Source: Rhodoluna limnophila
GTDB lineage: Bacteria; Actinomycetota; Actinomycetes; Actinomycetales; Microbacteriaceae
NCBI GenBank assembly: GCA_943326655.2
Contig: CALPUC020000033.1
Coordinates: 1 to 8,396, forward strand
DNA length: 8,396 bases
Direction: 5' to 3'
The notes beneath the pieces are model-generated. The model was not told where the DNA came from and searched no databases. It saw only the letters and a program-made list of their open reading frames with translations. The position numbers were made by a program, and so were the translations under genes. Positions 6,667-8,396 of this stretch are shown in pieces; the stretch's first letter is position 1; each line of letters begins with the position of its first letter.

Positions 6667-7162
6667 GCCTGCTAGGGGACAAACCTCCCAGTTTTACCAG
6701 AGGCGAAAGGTAACCGGCGTCACTCCTCAGAGAAAAGTGAAGGCACGTGTCGAATCCGCAGTGCGATGGATAATCATCCCGAACACAAACAAACCCAATT
6801 TGTTGCCCGGTTTGAACGTAATCGCCCAATTTGACTCCTGGGCAGACCGGTTCAACGGAGGTCACTAAGCCGTTGGGGTGTCTCAGAGAAACTATCGATC
6901 TGTTCACCACTAAGCCGACAAACGAAACAACCCCGCTATGAGCGGCATAAACGGGTTGTTCTTCTTGGACCAGGTAGTCGACGCCGCGGTGGCCAGCCGA
7001 CCAATCCTCGCTCGGTTGAAGAAATGCACGAAGAAGTCTGGGTTCGTCCACTGGAACTCGCCAATCCTCCGAAGCGCTCGCGGGGAAAGGGTTTGGAGTA
7101 AAGGTCAGAAGCATTGCCGAAGCCACGAGCAACAGGGTGAGCACTATCCGATTTGGTTTCAT
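6614..7162 (-). CDS. Secreted LytM/M23-fold protein, probably catalytically degenerate
   Basis: This 182-residue protein has an N-terminal Sec signal (MKPNR, a hydrophobic stretch, then a likely cleavage after ASA at 28-30). The lysostaphin-type fold follows: GHRGVDY with predicted zinc ligands His58 and Asp62, then VYAAHSGVVSFVG (71-83), GDYVQTGQQIG (113-123), and CLHFSLR (140-146) with His142 as third ligand. Active M23 enzymes have H-x-H at the last site and a catalytic His in the preceding strand (Y-A-H-L). Here these are Cys140 and Pro105, so hydrolysis is doubtful and a cell-wall binding or regulatory role is more likely. An M23-like gene beside rpsB is usual in actinobacteria. The start is set by the signal peptide; upstream in-frame codons run into the rpsB leader and look non-coding. 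It lacks a good Shine-Dalgarno. The last 17 codons lie inside antisense xerC. Confidence 0.85.
   Translation of the reverse strand: MKPNRIVLTLLLVASAMLLTFTPNPFPASASEDWRVPVDEPRLLRAFLQPSEDWSAGHRGVDYLVQEEQPVYAAHSGVVSFVGLVVNRSIVSLRHPNGLVTSVEPVCPGVKLGDYVQTGQQIGFVCVRDDYPSHCGFDTCLHFSLRSDAGYLSPLVKLGGLSPSRLKPWGGLSCSLPSSGQC
6654..6678. other. Imperfect inverted repeat at the xerC/M23 convergence
   Basis: CCCC (6654-6657) can pair with GGGG (6675-6678) around an inner GGC/GCC stem (6660-6662 and 6667-6669). The structure spans the xerC stop codon. Neither side is followed by a T-run, so it is at best a weak bidirectional terminator. It is the only candidate stop signal I see for the two convergent transcripts. 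Confidence 0.25.
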
Positions 7163-7163
7163 C

Positions 7164-7178
7164 AAACAATCATTGTTT
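7164..7178. promoter_or_regulatory. 15-bp palindrome just upstream of the M23 start
   Basis: AAACAAT (7164-7170) and ATTGTTT (7172-7178) form a perfect palindrome around a central C, directly before the M23 start codon on the minus strand. With a one-base centre it suits a dimeric DNA-binding protein better than an RNA hairpin. It occupies the place where a Shine-Dalgarno would be, and none is present. Function unknown. Confidence 0.3.
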
Positions 7179-7213
7179 TCGCTGGATAAATCAAAATCAT
7201 CCGAGTAATTCTG

Positions 7214-7243
7214 TGGAAAACCTCGGTCGCGGGCTGGTAGTCT
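7214..7243 (+). promoter_or_regulatory. Candidate rpsB promoter, distal
   Basis: TGGAAA (7214-7219) and TAGTCT (7238-7243) are 18 bp apart, with a TGG extended -10 just before (7235-7237). TGGTANNNT is a common actinobacterial -10 form. Transcription would start near 7250, giving a leader of about 155 nt. This is a pattern match only, in the divergent M23/rpsB region. Confidence 0.4.
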
Positions 7244-7264
7244 TTTAGAAGCAACGTTTCGGCG

Positions 7265-7293
7265 TTGACTTCGCGTGTCGAACCCCATCGAAT
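7265..7293 (+). promoter_or_regulatory. Candidate rpsB promoter, proximal
   Basis: TTGACT (7265-7270) matches the -35 consensus at five of six bases. TCGAAT (7288-7293) follows at exactly 17 bp and matches the -10 at four of six. A start near 7300 would give a leader of about 105 nt. It may act in tandem with the distal candidate or be the only real one. Confidence 0.4.
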
Positions 7294-7304
7294 AACCACT
7301 CGGT

Positions 7305-7390
7305 CCAGCTTGCTGGCTGTTTTTGATGCGACACCAGGTGTGACCGGCAACCGCCGGGAGCAGAAAACTGAGTGGCACATTATTGTGCCA
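7305..7390 (+). promoter_or_regulatory. Structured rpsB leader with four short inverted repeats
   Basis: Four inverted repeats occur in a row before the rpsB ribosome site. CCAGC/GCTGG (7305-7316) is followed by five T (7320-7324). ACACC/GGTGT (7331-7341) has a one-base centre. CCGGC/GCCGG (7344-7357) has loop AACC. TGGCACA/TGTGCCA (7373-7390) has loop TTAT and ends directly against AAAGGAG. Such a leader could carry feedback control by S2 or transcript attenuation, as known for rpsB leaders in other bacteria. I do not recognise a named RNA family here. Confidence 0.4.
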
Positions 7391-7397
7391 AAAGGAG
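7391..7397 (+). promoter_or_regulatory. Shine-Dalgarno fixing the rpsB start
   Basis: AAAGGAG lies 8 nt before the ATG at 7406. It decides this start over in-frame upstream codons reaching back to 7265, which would add 47 residues not found in S2 proteins. Confidence 0.8.
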
Positions 7398-7405
7398 AAA
7401 CTGCC

Positions 7406-8248
7406 ATGGCAGTAGTAACAATGCGCGAGATGCTTGACAGCGGCGTGCACTTCGGGCACCAGACCCGACGTTGGAACCCAAAGATGAAGCGATTCATCCT
7501 TACCGACCGCTCTGGTATCTACATCATCGACCTACAGAAGTCGCTAACCAGCATCGACCAGGCTTACGCATTCGTAAAAGACCTGGTCGCTTCAGGCGGC
7601 TCAATCATGTTTGTTGGCACCAAGAAGCAGGCCCAGGAAGCAATCGCTTCGCAGGCGCAGCGTGTTGGTCAGCCATACATCAACGAGCGCTGGTTGGGTG
7701 GTCTTCTGACCAACTTCCAGACCATTCAGAAGCGACTAACTCGCCTCAAGGAACTAGAAGTCATGGACTTTTCCGGTGCGACCAAGACCGGTCTAACCAA
7801 GAAGGAACTTTTGATTCTTCGCCGCGAAAAAGACAAGATGGAAAAATCTCTAGGTGGTATCCGTAACGTATCTCGCCAGCCTTCTGCACTCTGGGTTGTC
7901 GACACCAACAAGGAACACCTTGCAATCACCGAAGCCAAGAAGCTCGGTATTCCAGTTATCGGCATCCTAGACACCAACTGCGACCCAGACGAGGTCACCA
8001 TTGGTATTCCAGGAAACGACGACGCAATCCGTTCGATCGCGCTCTTGACCCGTGTAATTGCAGACGCAGTGGCAGAAGGTCTAGTAGCAAAGCACTCGAA
8101 GCCTGAAGAGAGCGAGCCATTGGCCGCTTGGGAAGAGGAACTTCTGAGCGCGGAGGCTCCAGCAGCTGAAGTTGTTGTGGAAGAGGCTGCACCTGCGGTT
8201 GAGGCTGCAGCGGAAGAAGCCGCACCAGCAGAGAAAGAAGCAGAATAA
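7406..8248 (+). CDS. rpsB: 30S ribosomal protein S2
   Basis: This is a structural protein of the small ribosomal subunit that joins late and helps recruit S1 where present. The 280 residues contain the S2 hallmarks: MREMLDSGVHFGHQTRRWNP (6-25), the GGSIMFVGTKKQA segment, YINERWLGGLLTN, and the C-terminal block PVIGILDTNCDPDEVTIGIPGNDDA. After the conserved core comes a tail rich in Ala, Glu and Val (roughly the last 45 residues, ending EEAAPAEKEAE), a low-complexity acidic extension common in actinobacterial S2. It starts MAVVTMREML with a good Shine-Dalgarno. The stop overlaps the tsf start by one base (TAATG). Leucine codons favour CTA (8 of 26 by hand count). It is divergent from the M23 gene across 243 nt. 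Confidence 0.98.
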   Translation: MAVVTMREMLDSGVHFGHQTRRWNPKMKRFILTDRSGIYIIDLQKSLTSIDQAYAFVKDLVASGGSIMFVGTKKQAQEAIASQAQRVGQPYINERWLGGLLTNFQTIQKRLTRLKELEVMDFSGATKTGLTKKELLILRREKDKMEKSLGGIRNVSRQPSALWVVDTNKEHLAITEAKKLGIPVIGILDTNCDPDEVTIGIPGNDDAIRSIALLTRVIADAVAEGLVAKHSKPEESEPLAAWEEELLSAEAPAAEVVVEEAAPAVEAAAEEAAPAEKEAE

Positions 8249-8396
8249 TGGCGAACTACACCGCAGCTGATGTAAAGGCTCTACGCGAGCGCTCAGGCGC
8301 TGGCATGATGGACTGCAAGAACGCCCTAGATGAAGCTAACGGCGACGGCGAAAAGGCGATGGAAGTTCTTCGCGTCAAGGGCCTCAAGGGTGTTAA
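8248..8396 (+). CDS. tsf: Translation elongation factor Ts (3' end outside window)
   Basis: This is the nucleotide exchange factor for EF-Tu. Forty-nine complete codons are visible: MANYTAADVKALRERSGAGM, then MDCKNALDEANGDGEKAMEV and LRVKGLKGV. The UBA-like N-terminal domain with SGAGMMDCKNAL is diagnostic of EF-Ts. The ATG shares one base with the rpsB stop, so the two are translationally coupled; the purine-rich end of rpsB (GAGAAAGAAG, 8231-8240) can act as a weak ribosome site. No attenuator separates the two genes. The gene runs off the right edge. Confidence 0.97.
   Translation, partial: MANYTAADVKALRERSGAGMMDCKNALDEANGDGEKAMEVLRVKGLKGV

Noticed and set aside
7162..7173. Minimal ORF ATG-ATT-GTT-TGA overlapping the M23 start (minus strand)
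   Set aside because: Three codons arising from the palindrome, with no ribosome site; more likely chance than a leader peptide.
7305..7324. Intrinsic terminator from the CCAGC/GCTGG repeat plus five T
   Set aside because: The stem is only 4-5 bp with a very small loop, and three bases separate it from the T-run. It is kept only as part of the leader structure.
7265..7405. Upstream start for rpsB at 7265
   Set aside because: The extra 47 residues are not part of S2, and the true ATG at 7406 has a strong Shine-Dalgarno. The TTG at 7265 is better read as part of a -35 element.
7163..7459. N-terminal extension of the M23 protein up to 7459
   Set aside because: The extra 99 residues lie antisense to the rpsB leader and 5' end, and would bury the signal peptide that begins at MKPNR.
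8110..8245. Ala/Glu-rich repetitive end of rpsB as a tandem repeat or separate small gene
   Set aside because: It is the low-complexity acidic tail of S2 in the same frame; the opposite-strand frame across it is a compositional shadow.

Overview
The window looks like ordinary chromosomal sequence from an actinobacterium of moderate GC content, roughly half G+C by eye. I base this on the order xerC, secreted M23-type protein, rpsB, tsf, which is the usual actinobacterial neighbourhood. The Ala/Glu-rich tail of ribosomal protein S2 and the BldK-like layout of the transporter operon agree with it. The moderate GC and compact spacing would suit a small-genome Microbacteriaceae relative (freshwater 'Luna' type), but that placement is an inference.

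Positions 1-5741 hold a peptide-type ABC importer on the + strand: a DppC/OppC-type permease cut by the left edge, a lipoprotein peptide-binding protein, a DppB/OppB-type permease, and two ATPases (OppD and OppF types). The order permease, binding protein, permease, ATPase, ATPase matches Streptomyces bldK rather than the A-B-C-D-F order of enteric opp/dpp. The binding protein would capture peptides outside the membrane, the two permeases form the channel and the two ATPases power it. The last three cistrons are tightly coupled (overlaps of 1 and 4 nt). The binding-protein cistron is flanked by two inverted repeats. The downstream one is a perfect 14-bp hairpin without a U-tract, which suggests that this cistron's mRNA is protected or processed so that it is made in excess of the membrane parts.

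Positions 5758-6666 encode a complete XerC-type tyrosine recombinase with all six catalytic residues, starting only 16 nt after oppF. It faces a secreted LytM/M23-fold protein on the - strand (6614-7162). The two reading frames overlap at their 3' ends by 53 bp. The M23 protein keeps its three predicted zinc ligands but lacks both catalytic histidines, so it is probably not an active peptidase.

Positions 7163-7405 are a divergent intergenic region with candidate rpsB promoters and a run of small inverted repeats in the presumed rpsB leader. Then come rpsB (S2) and the start of tsf (EF-Ts), coupled by a 1-nt overlap and cut by the right edge.

I found no mobile element, CRISPR array, tRNA, rRNA or defence system, and no convincing undescribed multi-gene system. 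The points worth a second look are regulatory structures, the degenerate M23 protein, the convergent gene overlap and the placement of xerC behind a transport operon.
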